Shown here: positions 8,264 to 16,539 of the stretch, piece after piece
Numbering within the stretch: the stretch's first letter is position 1
Layout of the letters: each line of letters starts with the position of its first letter
Position numbers and translations under genes: made by a program
The notes under the pieces: generated by a model
Databases searched by the model: none
What the model saw: only the letters and a program-made list of their open reading frames with translations
What the model was told of the DNA's origin: nothing
Source: Bradyrhizobium sp. 190
Lineage (GTDB): Bacteria; Pseudomonadota; Alphaproteobacteria; Rhizobiales; Xanthobacteraceae
Assembly: GCF_023073415.1 (NCBI RefSeq)
Contig: NZ_JADPJL010000035.1
Location: forward strand, 115,924 to 179,923
Reading direction: 5' to 3'
Length of the DNA: 64,000 nucleotides

Positions 8264-9967
8264 ATGCGTGCGGGCCAGGCAGCCGACGGTTCGTCTATCC
8301 CACCGAGCTACGTCAGCGGAGGATCGACGACGCCCCTCCTGGGCATGACGATCGGCGACTGCTTCGATGCTACGGTCCGCGCCAACCCCGATCGTCTCGC
8401 CCTGGTGGTGCGGTCCCAAGGCATCCGATGGACGTACCGCGAACTTGCCGCGGTCGTCGATCACTTCGCGAGCGGCCTGGCCTCGCTGGGTTTCGTCGCG
8501 GGCGAACGCGTGGGCATCTGGTCGCCCAACAACGCCGAATGGGTCGTCACGCAATTCGCCACCGCGAAGCTCGGATTGATTCTCGTCACCATCAATCCCG
8601 CCTACCGTCCGCAGGAGTTGGAGTACGCTCTGCGAAAGGTCGGATGTGCGGCGCTCGTCACCGCGTCCGCGTTCAAGACGAGCGACTACATCGGTATGCT
8701 CCGTAAGATCGCACCCGAGATCGCGACAGGCGTTCCCGGACGACTAAACCTCCAGAAACTACCGGACCTACGCGCGATCATCCAGATCGGGGAGACAACG
8801 GCTTCGGGCCTGCTTTCGTTCGAGGAGGTCTGCCGCCGCGGATCGAACCTCCCTCCTCCTTGCGTCAAGCTACGCTTCGACGATCCGATCAACATCCAGT
8901 TCACCAGCGGCACGACCGGCGCTCCCAAAGGCGCCACGCTGACCCATCACAACATCCTCAACAACGGCTACTTCTGCGGACAAGCCCTCGGCTTCGGTCC
9001 CGGTGACAGGCTCTGCATTCCCGTCCCCTTCTATCACTGCTTTGGAATGGTCCTGTCCAACCTGACTTGCATCACGCATGGCGCAGCCATGATCGTCCCG
9101 GGCGAAGCCTTCGATCCGCTCGGCGTGCTCGAGGCCGTCGAAGCCGAGCGGTGCACGGCGCTTCACGGCGTTCCGACGATGTTCATCTCGATTCTGGAAC
9201 ACCCCGCCTTCTCCCGTTTCGATCTATCGTCGCTGCGTACCGGCGCCATGGCCGGCGCGCCCTGCCCGGTCGAGGTCATGCGCCGCGTGATCGGCGAGAT
9301 GGGCATGGGCGAAATCACCATCGCGTACGGCATGACGGAGACCAGCCCGATCAGCTTTCAGAGCGATCGGGGCGATCCGTTGGAACGGCGCGTGTCGACG
9401 GTCGGCCGCATCCAGCCGTACGTGGAAGTGAAGGTAATCGACGAAGCCGGCGACATCGTTCCGCGCGGCACGCCGGGCGAACTCTGCACGCGCGGCTATT
9501 CGGTCATGCGGGGCTACTGGGACGATCCGGACAAGACCGCGCTGGCGACTGACGCGGCCGGCTGGATGCACACGGGCGATCTCGCCACCATCGACACTGA
9601 TGGCTATTGCAACATCACCGGTCGCATCAAGGATCTGGTGATCCGCGCCGGCGAGAACATCTATCCGCGCGAAATCGAAGAGTTCCTCTATCAACACCCG
9701 AAGGTTCAGGACGTCCAGGTATTCGGCGTTCCCGACCCGAAGTACGGCGAAGAGGTCTGCGCCTGGATCCGTCTCAAGGACGGGCAGACGTGCGACGAGG
9801 AGAGCATCCGCACCTTCTGCCGCGAGACGATCGCTCACTACAAGATTCCGCGCTTCATCCGCTTCGTGGACGCCTACCCCATGACGGTGAGCGGCAAGGT
9901 TCAGAAATTCATCATGCGGGAATCGATGGTGCGAGAACTCGCGCTGCAGGAAATCCGCACGGCGTGA
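8264..9967 (+). CDS. AMP-dependent acyl-CoA synthetase/ligase
   Basis: This adenylate-forming enzyme (about 567 residues) has the P-loop TSGTTGAPKGATLTHHN, the motif AYGMTETSP, the hinge GRIKDLVIRAGENIYPREIE and the C-terminal catalytic lysine in TVSGKVQKF. It should activate a carboxylic acid to its CoA thioester in the cytoplasm. A strong AGGAGG at 8253-8258 sets the start at the second of two adjacent ATGs (8264), with 8261 equally in frame. It resembles the medium- or long-chain FACS type, though aromatic substrates are possible. The adjacent enoyl-CoA hydratase is a natural partner. Confidence 0.9.
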   Translation: MRAGQAADGSSIPPSYVSGGSTTPLLGMTIGDCFDATVRANPDRLALVVRSQGIRWTYRELAAVVDHFASGLASLGFVAGERVGIWSPNNAEWVVTQFATAKLGLILVTINPAYRPQELEYALRKVGCAALVTASAFKTSDYIGMLRKIAPEIATGVPGRLNLQKLPDLRAIIQIGETTASGLLSFEEVCRRGSNLPPPCVKLRFDDPINIQFTSGTTGAPKGATLTHHNILNNGYFCGQALGFGPGDRLCIPVPFYHCFGMVLSNLTCITHGAAMIVPGEAFDPLGVLEAVEAERCTALHGVPTMFISILEHPAFSRFDLSSLRTGAMAGAPCPVEVMRRVIGEMGMGEITIAYGMTETSPISFQSDRGDPLERRVSTVGRIQPYVEVKVIDEAGDIVPRGTPGELCTRGYSVMRGYWDDPDKTALATDAAGWMHTGDLATIDTDGYCNITGRIKDLVIRAGENIYPREIEEFLYQHPKVQDVQVFGVPDPKYGEEVCAWIRLKDGQTCDEESIRTFCRETIAHYKIPRFIRFVDAYPMTVSGKVQKFIMRESMVRELALQEIRTA

Positions 9968-9997
9968 TCGCCATCGCCCAATCAGAAAGGCCCTTCG

Positions 9998-10705
9998 ATG
10001 ATCAAACTTTACACATGGCCGACTCCGAACGGCCACAAGGTCCAGATCATGCTCGAGGAGGTCGGCGTGCCCTACACGGTGCATCCGATCGACATCACCC
10101 GCGGCGCGCAGTTCGATCCGGATTATCTTGCCCTCAATCCGAACAATAAGGTGCCGACGATCGTCGACGACGACGGTCCGGACCGCGCGCCGATCACGGT
10201 GTTCGAGACGGGCGCGATCCTCATCTACCTGGCCGAAAAGACGGGCCGCTTCATGCCTTCGGAGGCGCGCGCGCGGTGCGAGGTGATGCAATGGCTCATG
10301 TGGCAGATGGGCGGACTCGGCCCGATGCTCGGCCAGGCGCAGCATTTCCATCGCTACGCTTCCGAGAAAGTACCGTACGCGGTCGAGAGGTACACCAAGG
10401 AAGGCCGGCGACTGCTGACAGTGATGGAGCGGAGGCTCGACGGGCGCGACTATCTGGCCGGAGACTATTCGATCGCCGACATCGCCTGCTTCGCCTGGGT
10501 CCGCATCCACAAGATGGCCAACCAGACCCTCGACGACCTGCCGCGCGTCACGCGCTGGTACGCGGCCATCCGCGCCAGGCCGGCGGTGGAGCGAGGCATC
10601 AAGCTGTTGCTGGATCAGTGGGTCGACGTGACGAAGAGCGAGGAAGCGCGGACGAATCTGTTCGGCGGTCCTCAGTATCAGCCAAAGGCGACCGGATTGT
10701 CCTGA
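9998..10705 (+). CDS. Glutathione S-transferase (YfcG/Ure2-like)
   Basis: The 235-residue protein begins with the thioredoxin-like GST domain (KLYTWPTPNGHKVQIMLEE, NPNNKVPTI, and the glutathione-contact FETGAILIYLAEK) and ends with the helical C-terminal domain (YLAGDYSIADIACFAWV). It is similar in plan to E. coli YfcG, whose members work as disulfide reductases or conjugating enzymes. Its position before an HCCA-isomerase-like protein, itself a family that uses glutathione, suggests a glutathione-dependent step in the local pathway. A Shine-Dalgarno GAAAGG precedes the ATG. Confidence 0.9.
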   Translation: MIKLYTWPTPNGHKVQIMLEEVGVPYTVHPIDITRGAQFDPDYLALNPNNKVPTIVDDDGPDRAPITVFETGAILIYLAEKTGRFMPSEARARCEVMQWLMWQMGGLGPMLGQAQHFHRYASEKVPYAVERYTKEGRRLLTVMERRLDGRDYLAGDYSIADIACFAWVRIHKMANQTLDDLPRVTRWYAAIRARPAVERGIKLLLDQWVDVTKSEEARTNLFGGPQYQPKATGLS

Positions 10706-10717
10706 AAAGGTCTCGAC

Positions 10718-11326
10718 ATGACTTCAACCGTCATTCTCTATATCGACTACCGCAGCCCGTTCTCCTTCCTCGTGAAGGAAGAAGCCTATACGCTCGCACG
10801 GGATTTCGATGTGACACTCATCTGGCAACCATTCACTATTGATCTCCAGGGGGCTTACGGTGGCGAAGTCGAAGAACGGACCGACCGGGACTGGCGGAAG
10901 GTTCGCTATTCCTACATGGATGCGCGGCGGCTTGGTGCTCGCCGCGATTTGATCATCCGCGGTACGCGTAAAATCTACGACCCCACGGTCGCGCATATAG
11001 GCATGCTCCTAGCCTCGCGGACCGACGCTTCCGTATTCCGTTGCTATCACGATACGATCTGCGAGCGGTTTTGGCGCGGAGAACTCGATATCGAAGACAC
11101 AGGAGCAATAAGAGGTCTCCTCGTGGAGGCGGGCTCGGACGGGCGCGCCTTCGACGAGTTGATCGGCTCCGGCGAAGGAGTCGGCCAATGCCGAGCAATC
11201 GCTGCGGAGGCTGAAGAGCGAGGCGTTTTCGGTGTTCCGACATTCCTGCTGCATGAAACCGGCGAGCTTTTCTGGGGCACGGATCGGGTCTGGCTGCTGC
11301 GCGAGCGGCTGTCGGACAAGCTGTAG
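10718..11326 (+). CDS. DsbA-fold protein, 2-hydroxychromene-2-carboxylate isomerase family
   Basis: The 202-residue protein starts VILYIDYRSPFSFLV, matching the N-terminal strand and the Ser-Pro motif of HCCA isomerases, and keeps the late GVFGVPTFLLHE segment with the cis-proline. There is no CxxC, so it is not a thiol-disulfide oxidase. Known members isomerise 2-hydroxychromene-2-carboxylate with glutathione in naphthalene breakdown; many others are unassigned. It follows the GST gene after 12 bases and is the last intact gene before the scar at 11327-11822. Confidence 0.82.
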   Translation: MTSTVILYIDYRSPFSFLVKEEAYTLARDFDVTLIWQPFTIDLQGAYGGEVEERTDRDWRKVRYSYMDARRLGARRDLIIRGTRKIYDPTVAHIGMLLASRTDASVFRCYHDTICERFWRGELDIEDTGAIRGLLVEAGSDGRAFDELIGSGEGVGQCRAIAAEAEERGVFGVPTFLLHETGELFWGTDRVWLLRERLSDKL

Positions 11327-11822
11327 GAAGCGGAGAAAGCGTTCACACAGGGAGAACAACACGACATGTCAGTCGATCATCCGCCCCCGGCACCAATGAA
11401 CGTTTAGAACGCTGCTCTCGTTGGCCGTCTCCAGACTTTCTTTGATCTCGCTCGGATCTATCATTGGACCCGTAGAGACACCTCGGGCGATCCGATGCGA
11501 ACTGGCAAATTGTGATGGCGCAAAGTGGCAAACTCGGCTGATGCCTGCGCGGTCAAGTCAGTTGACCAGCACATGGCACTCCCAAACCGGAGCGGCATCG
11601 TACAATGTCGCGGAATATCGTGCATTTGGTACCCAGGGGCGGAAACGAACCACCCGGCTTCGCTCGATGGGCTACGCCGCGGCGATTCTTCACTGAGATT
11701 TCCAGTCAGATTCACCACCGATCCAATTTCGTTATAGCTGTTCGCAACATATACTTGAGGTCCGCCGGCAATGGACATGGCAGTGTCGGCTCAGCTCTGC
11801 ATCGGCAAGAGCGGAGCAACAG
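11327..11822. other. Gene-poor scar with a truncated reading frame and a tRNA-like remnant
   Basis: No intact gene is visible in these 496 bases. A normal-looking translation start (GGGAG, then ATG at 11366) opens a frame that stops after 13 codons at 11407, as if a gene had been cut off. Further on lies a tRNA 3'-end-like segment (11627-11654). Together they suggest a deletion or insertion breakpoint between the 6524-11326 genes and the SDR gene. Confidence 0.45.
11627..11654 (-). other. tRNA 3'-end-like remnant
   Basis: Read on the minus strand, the segment ends in an acceptor-like CCTGGGT, a discriminator A and CCA, and is preceded by a T-arm with a 5-base stem (GGTGG/CCGCC, one G-T pair) around TTCGTTT. 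The normally invariant A58 is T. No matching 5' acceptor strand (ACCCAGG) is found where a whole tRNA would need it, so it is a fragment or decayed copy. It resembles the 3' half of tRNA-Phe-like genes. Confidence 0.35.
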
Positions 11823-12638
11823 GTGCGCGGCAGCATGACCATTCGAAACAGCGAGACCTCCGGCCTCGTCCCATCGCCGCATTCAAAAGTCGTCATCGTC
11901 ACGGGTGGCGCGCGTGGTTTGGGCCGGGCCTGCGTCGAACGGTTCCTGAATGACGGCGCCACCGTCGTCGCCGTCGACCTTGATGAGGCGAGCCTTGCCG
12001 ACCTTGGAAGCTCGGCAGATCGCTTGCGCACTGTCATCGCCGATGTCAGCAAGCGGGCTGATGTCCAGCTTGCGGTCGACATCGCTGTCCGAGAGTTCGG
12101 CCGGCTCGACGTGATGATCAATAATGCGGGGATTGTTCGCAGCCAGGACTTCCTCACGGTCAGCGAAGACGATTTCGACCGGGCCCTGGGCGTGAACCTG
12201 AAGGAGCCTTTTCTCGGTGTCCAGGCTGCCGCACGGGCGATGATTGCCGGAGGTAACGGCGGCGTCATCATCAACATGTCGTCCATCAACGCCATCCTCG
12301 GAAACCCTTCGATTGCGACCTACGCAATCTCAAAGGGTGGATTGAACCAACTCACAGTGACGGCCGCGCTTGCCCTGGCCCCTCACGGCATTCGCGTTGT
12401 CGGCATCGGACCGGGCACGATCCTGACCGACATGGTCGCGAAGTCGATCATGACGTCTGATGAGGCTCGCCATTCCATTCTGTCGCGAACTCCCATGGGA
12501 CGCTGCGGAGACCCATCCGAGATCGCTTCTGTCGCGGCTTTTCTTGCCAGCAAGGACGCGTCGTACATTACCGGGCAAACCATCTATCCGGATGGAGGAC
12601 GCTTGGTCCTGAATTACACGGTTCCAGTCGCATCCTAG
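11823..12638 (+). CDS. Short-chain dehydrogenase/reductase
   Basis: A classical SDR of about 271 residues with the cofactor motif VTGGARGLGRAC, NNAG in VMINNAGIVRS, the catalytic Ser region IINMSSINAIL and Tyr-Lys in TYAISKGGL. It ends ITGQTIYPDGGRLV, like FabG-type oxidoreductases. The GTG at 11823 is preceded by GGAG at suitable distance; an ATG at 11835 is an alternative with a poorer site. Substrate is an alcohol or ketone that cannot be specified. It is followed closely by a quinone reductase. Confidence 0.88.
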   Translation: MRGSMTIRNSETSGLVPSPHSKVVIVTGGARGLGRACVERFLNDGATVVAVDLDEASLADLGSSADRLRTVIADVSKRADVQLAVDIAVREFGRLDVMINNAGIVRSQDFLTVSEDDFDRALGVNLKEPFLGVQAAARAMIAGGNGGVIINMSSINAILGNPSIATYAISKGGLNQLTVTAALALAPHGIRVVGIGPGTILTDMVAKSIMTSDEARHSILSRTPMGRCGDPSEIASVAAFLASKDASYITGQTIYPDGGRLVLNYTVPVAS

Positions 12639-12715
12639 TGACACTCACTACGCCCGCCTTTTGCGGCGCCGCGCCGTCGCGCCATCGTCACGGGTTTCAT
12701 ATGAAGGAAATTGCG

Positions 12716-13492
12716 ATGCACGCCCATATCGTCCTCGCCCACCCCGAGCCGCAATCCTACAACGCGCATCTGGCAGCGACGGCCCGCCACGCACTCGAAG
12801 CGCAGGGCTGGAGCGTCAGCATTTCCGATCTGTATCAACTGGACTTCGACCCCTGCGAAAGGGCGTCTCACTACGTCGAGCGCATCGCGCCGCAAAAGTT
12901 TGACGTCCAGTCCGAGCAACGGCACGCCTCCGGCGGTGGAACGATCCCTGCGGATGTGGCGAGCGAGATTGCCCTGCTCGAAAAGGCCGATCTCGTTATC
13001 CTGCAATATCCTATGTGGTGGCATCTGCCGCCGGCCATCCTCAAGGGTTGGATGGACCGCGTTTTCATCTATGGCGATGTCTATACGAGCAAGCAACGTT
13101 TCGAGCATGGCCGCTTCGTCGGCAGGCGGGCCATGATCTCCGTAACCGTGGGCACCAGCGAGGCAACCTACGCTCATAATGGACGCAGCGGCGATATCGA
13201 CCTGCTGTTGTGGCCAATCAATTTTTCATTGGCCTATGTCGGTTTCGAGGTCCTCAATCATTTCGTCGCCTACGGCGTCGAGGCCGGACTGCGTTATTCG
13301 GATTCGGCAACTGTGGACGCGCGCCTAGCGAAGATCACGACGGAATGGTCATCCCTGCTTCATAACCTCGACAGCATCCCGTCCATCCCCTTCAACAAAA
13401 TGGCCCATTGGGGCGCCGATGGCCTCGTCACGCCGGACAGCCCGGTCTATTCCCCGTTTATTCGTCGGAAGAGGACGCTCGAGCTCGAGTAG
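12716..13492 (+). CDS. Flavodoxin-fold NAD(P)H:quinone oxidoreductase
   Basis: The 258-residue protein begins HAHIVLAHPEPQSYNAHL, the FMN/FAD-binding loop of the flavodoxin_2 (NQO) family, and continues with LQYPMWWHLPPAILKGWMDR and VFIYGDVY, diagnostic of NQO1/MdaB-like enzymes. It should reduce quinones by two electrons in the cytoplasm. The ATG at 12716 follows AAGGAA by a good distance; an ATG at 12701 is in frame but lacks a site. It may protect against quinones made from aromatic substrates. It is the last gene of the plus-strand block. Confidence 0.88.
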   Translation: MHAHIVLAHPEPQSYNAHLAATARHALEAQGWSVSISDLYQLDFDPCERASHYVERIAPQKFDVQSEQRHASGGGTIPADVASEIALLEKADLVILQYPMWWHLPPAILKGWMDRVFIYGDVYTSKQRFEHGRFVGRRAMISVTVGTSEATYAHNGRSGDIDLLLWPINFSLAYVGFEVLNHFVAYGVEAGLRYSDSATVDARLAKITTEWSSLLHNLDSIPSIPFNKMAHWGADGLVTPDSPVYSPFIRRKRTLELE

Positions 13493-13737
13493 CGTGGCGA
13501 TGAAAATCTGCCGCTGCCAATGGCGCAATCGACCTATCCGGCTTCGCACTCTTGAGCTACCCCGAGACGAGCTGTCGCATAGAGACCTTTTTGGCCACGG
13601 CAGCACCGAACAGCTTGATCAACAGGCGCTTGACGTCACGGCACCCGCCACTGGAGCAGGCTGAAAGGCGGCTCCGATTCCGTGTGATGCTCGAATTCAC
13701 CGGCCACTCCGGCAGTTCCAATGCTTGTGATGGTCCA

Positions 13738-14937
13738 TCAGGCAAGATTCCGACAAACTGCCGCAATGGAAGCGCAGCCGCGCTCGATGATTCTGTCGTC
13801 GGTCGAGATCGAGATGCGAAAATATCCCGGTAGACCATAAGCCGAGCCGTGGACGGCCGCGACGCCACCGGCGTCCAGCAAATGCAAAACGAAGGCACGA
13901 TCATCTTCCAGGATTGTCCCTTCCGGCGTCTTACGTCTGATAAAAGCGGAGCAGTTCGGGAACAAATAGAAGCCTCCGTCCGGTTTCAAGCAATTGAGGC
14001 CGGGTATCGCATTCAGCATGCCGAGAGCGAGATCCCTGCGGCGGGCATAGACCGCGACACTCTCCGCGATGAAATCCTGCGGTCCCGTAATCGCCGCGAG
14101 CGCTGCAAACTGACTCGCCGCCGCGGGGCACGAAGAACTCTGGGACTGCAGCATGTTTATGGCGTCGACAATGGCCTTGGGCCCCGCCCCGTAACCGATA
14201 CGCCAACCCGTCATGGCATATGTCTTGGAGACGCCATTAACAATGAAGACCCGGTCGGCGAGATCGGGCACAGCTTGCACCAAGCTCGGCGTGACCTCCC
14301 GCTTGAACCAGACCTCATCATAGATCTCATCGGTCAGCACGCCGACATGGGGATGACGGCGCAGCACGTCGGCGAGCGCTCGCAGTTCTCCCGCGTCGTA
14401 GGCAATACCGGTTGGGTTCCCAGGCGTATTCAGCACCAGCCAGCGAGTCTTTGGTGTGATCGCGGCCTCGAGCTGGGCGGGAGTGAGCTTGAAAGATTGT
14501 TGCTGCTGGCAGGTGACGATGACCGGAGTGCCGTCGTTGGCGAGCACCATGTCGGGATAGGATACCCAATAGGGTGCCGGGATGATGACCTCGCTACCTG
14601 GATCAAGCGTTGCCATCAGCGCCAGAAAGATGACCTGCTTGCCGCCGCCGCCGACCGTGATCCTGTCCGCAGTGTAGGACACGCCGATGCGCTGCGTCAT
14701 CTTGGTTGCGATCGCCTCGCGTAGCGGCGCAATGCCGTTGAAAGGCGTGTACTTGGTTTCCCCACGCCCGATCGCGTCGACCGCAGCCTGTTTAATGTGG
14801 GCCGGTGTGTCGAAATCAGGCTCGCCTATCGTCAAATCGAGGATCGCGCGCCCCTGGGCCTTCAAGTCGCGGACACGCTGGGCCGCTGCCGTCGTCGGGG
14901 AGACCTTGATGCGCCGCACGCGTTCGGAGAGCGCCAT
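13738..14937 (-). CDS. Class I/II PLP-dependent aminotransferase (AspB-like)
   Basis: The 399-residue protein has the fold-type I aminotransferase signature: LDLTIGEPDFDTP, NTPGNPTG, and the PLP-lysine region VNGVSKTYAMTGWRIGYG. The start at 14937 overlaps the stop of the aldolase gene by one base (TGATG), indicating translational coupling. Members transfer amino groups between aspartate or other amino acids and 2-oxo acids. As the last gene of the ten-gene unit, it may process an amino acid released by the hydantoinase/oxoprolinase pair, or supply the oxo acid for the aldolase. The C-terminus is complete. Confidence 0.9.
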   Translation of the reverse strand: MALSERVRRIKVSPTTAAAQRVRDLKAQGRAILDLTIGEPDFDTPAHIKQAAVDAIGRGETKYTPFNGIAPLREAIATKMTQRIGVSYTADRITVGGGGKQVIFLALMATLDPGSEVIIPAPYWVSYPDMVLANDGTPVIVTCQQQQSFKLTPAQLEAAITPKTRWLVLNTPGNPTGIAYDAGELRALADVLRRHPHVGVLTDEIYDEVWFKREVTPSLVQAVPDLADRVFIVNGVSKTYAMTGWRIGYGAGPKAIVDAINMLQSQSSSCPAAASQFAALAAITGPQDFIAESVAVYARRRDLALGMLNAIPGLNCLKPDGGFYLFPNCSAFIRRKTPEGTILEDDRAFVLHLLDAGGVAAVHGSAYGLPGYFRISISTDDRIIERGCASIAAVCRNLA

Positions 14938-15674
14938 CACGACAGCAGGCTCCGGGTCGGATGGCATTCGCTCTTGCGTGCGGCGAGTTCATGCATCGCC
15001 TCGATCTTGTCCCGCAGGAACGGGTCGATATGGCAGTAAAGGAGCTGAGCGCCGCAACGGGACCAATGTTCGATATCCTCCTCAATCACCAGTGTGCCGG
15101 CAATCTTGCCGGCAGCACGGATGCGCGCCAGTGTCGACTCGACGAGGTCGAGTACCTCACGCGGCCGCGGCTGACCGCGCGGCACGGAGGGCAGAAAGCC
15201 CATCGACTGCGAGAGATCGCCTGGTCCAACGAAGAAGACGTCAATGCCTTCGACCGCAAGGATTTCGTCGAGATTGCCGACGGCCTCGACCGTCTCGACC
15301 ATACAGATCAGCAGCTTCTTCTCGAAATCGGCAGGACAGGCGTGGCGTACAGTCGCGACCACCGCGCGGGCCTGTTCAGCCGTATTGACGAGCGGCACCA
15401 TCAGCCCGTCGACACCAGCATTGAGATAGCGCGTCAGAAGCGAGCGCTGATGCGAATCCGGACGCAGGATCGCGCCGCCGCCGCCGGAGCGCGCCGCGCG
15501 CGCCATCTCGCGCGCCTCGTCGAAGCTTGCCGTACCGTGCTCACAATCGATGAAGATCGTGTCCGCCTTCAGCTCGGTGAGGCGCCCCGCCAATCCCGAG
15601 GAGACATGGTTGGGGTTTATCATCAGAAGGTGCTCGCCTGCAGCAAGGCGCTGGCGCAGTTTGGCTCCGATCAT
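14937..15674 (-). CDS. HpcH/HpaI aldolase family protein
   Basis: The 245-residue protein is a class II, metal-dependent aldolase of the HpcH/HpaI family: FIDCEHGTASFDEARE, the GVDGLMVPLVNTAEQA segment, the metal-ligand glutamate in LICMVETVEAVGNL and VGPGDLSQSMGF. Relatives cleave 2-oxo-4-hydroxy acids to pyruvate and an aldehyde. The C-terminus is one base into the aminotransferase gene. In this unit it could cleave a hydroxy-oxo acid formed by the SDR and aminotransferase; that is inference. Confidence 0.88.
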   Translation of the reverse strand: MIGAKLRQRLAAGEHLLMINPNHVSSGLAGRLTELKADTIFIDCEHGTASFDEAREMARAARSGGGGAILRPDSHQRSLLTRYLNAGVDGLMVPLVNTAEQARAVVATVRHACPADFEKKLLICMVETVEAVGNLDEILAVEGIDVFFVGPGDLSQSMGFLPSVPRGQPRPREVLDLVESTLARIRAAGKIAGTLVIEEDIEHWSRCGAQLLYCHIDPFLRDKIEAMHELAARKSECHPTRSLLS

Positions 15675-15710
15675 CGTTTCTCTCCGTCGCTTCTAGGTTT
15701 CTTCAGGTCA

Positions 15711-16511
15711 TCAGGACTTGGTCGAGCCGGCGCCATCAGGCGCCCCGAACCAGCGGGCCAGTTCGATATCGACGGACTGGTCGCGCATCCTGGTCGGGAC
15801 GATCACCAGTTCCTCGATCACCGTGCGCGGCGGCAGGGTGCAGGCGAGAAGCACGGCCTGCGCCACGTCTTCCGGCTGCATCAAGGCGGCGCGTTCTTCC
15901 GGTGTCGGCGGACGCGGGCGGTCGTCGAGAATCGGCGTGTTGACTTCGCCCGGTGTAATTGTCGTGGCGCGGATCATCTGGTTGCGGAAAGTTGCGTGCA
16001 GATACCCCATCAGGTTGCGTACGCCGGCCTTGGCCGCGCCATAGGCCGCACCGCCCAGCATGTTCGGCCGCAGCGCCGCGCCCGACGAGACGGTGACGAT
16101 GGTGCCGCCGCCCTTGTCGATCATCGGCTGCAACACCGCGCGCGACAGCAGGTAGACCGCGGTCAGATTGGCATCGACCGTCGCCTGCCAGTCCTGCGGT
16201 GTGATGAAGGCGAGGTTCCGCGGCCCTACCGCGCTGCCGGCATTGTTGACGAGGATATCAACGTTGCCGAGCTCCGCAGTCACCCAGCCGATCAGGGTTT
16301 CGACAGCTTTAGCCTGCGTGATATCGGCAGCGCGAGCGAACGCGCGACCGCCAGCAACGTTGATCGCGTCAGCTGCGTCCTGCAGGAGCGCGAGCCTGCG
16401 GCCGACAAGCACGACACAGGCGCCCTCCCCCGCCAGCTGGCGCGCGATCTCGCGTCCGATGCCGGTACCGGCACCGGTCACGATCGCGACGCGCCCGTTC
16501 AGTTTTGCCAT
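15711..16511 (-). CDS. Short-chain dehydrogenase/reductase
   Basis: The 266-residue protein has TGAGTGIGREIA as the cofactor loop, NNAGSAVGPRN, TVSSGAALRPNML and the catalytic YGAAKAGV. The ATG at 16511 has GAGGAGACAACC directly upstream, a good ribosome-binding site, and is preferred over an upstream in-frame codon. It resembles SDRs that reduce 3-oxo or sugar-derived ketones. It follows hyuB by 28 bases and precedes the aldolase gene on the same strand, so it is part of the same unit. Confidence 0.88.
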   Translation of the reverse strand: MAKLNGRVAIVTGAGTGIGREIARQLAGEGACVVLVGRRLALLQDAADAINVAGGRAFARAADITQAKAVETLIGWVTAELGNVDILVNNAGSAVGPRNLAFITPQDWQATVDANLTAVYLLSRAVLQPMIDKGGGTIVTVSSGAALRPNMLGGAAYGAAKAGVRNLMGYLHATFRNQMIRATTITPGEVNTPILDDRPRPPTPEERAALMQPEDVAQAVLLACTLPPRTVIEELVIVPTRMRDQSVDIELARWFGAPDGAGSTKS

Positions 16512-16539
16512 GGTTGTCTCCTCATCAGGCTTGGCAGAA

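Noticed and set aside
11627..11654. Functional tRNA gene on the minus strand
   Set aside because: Only a T-arm and acceptor 3' strand are visible; the 5' acceptor partner is missing and the invariant A58 is changed.
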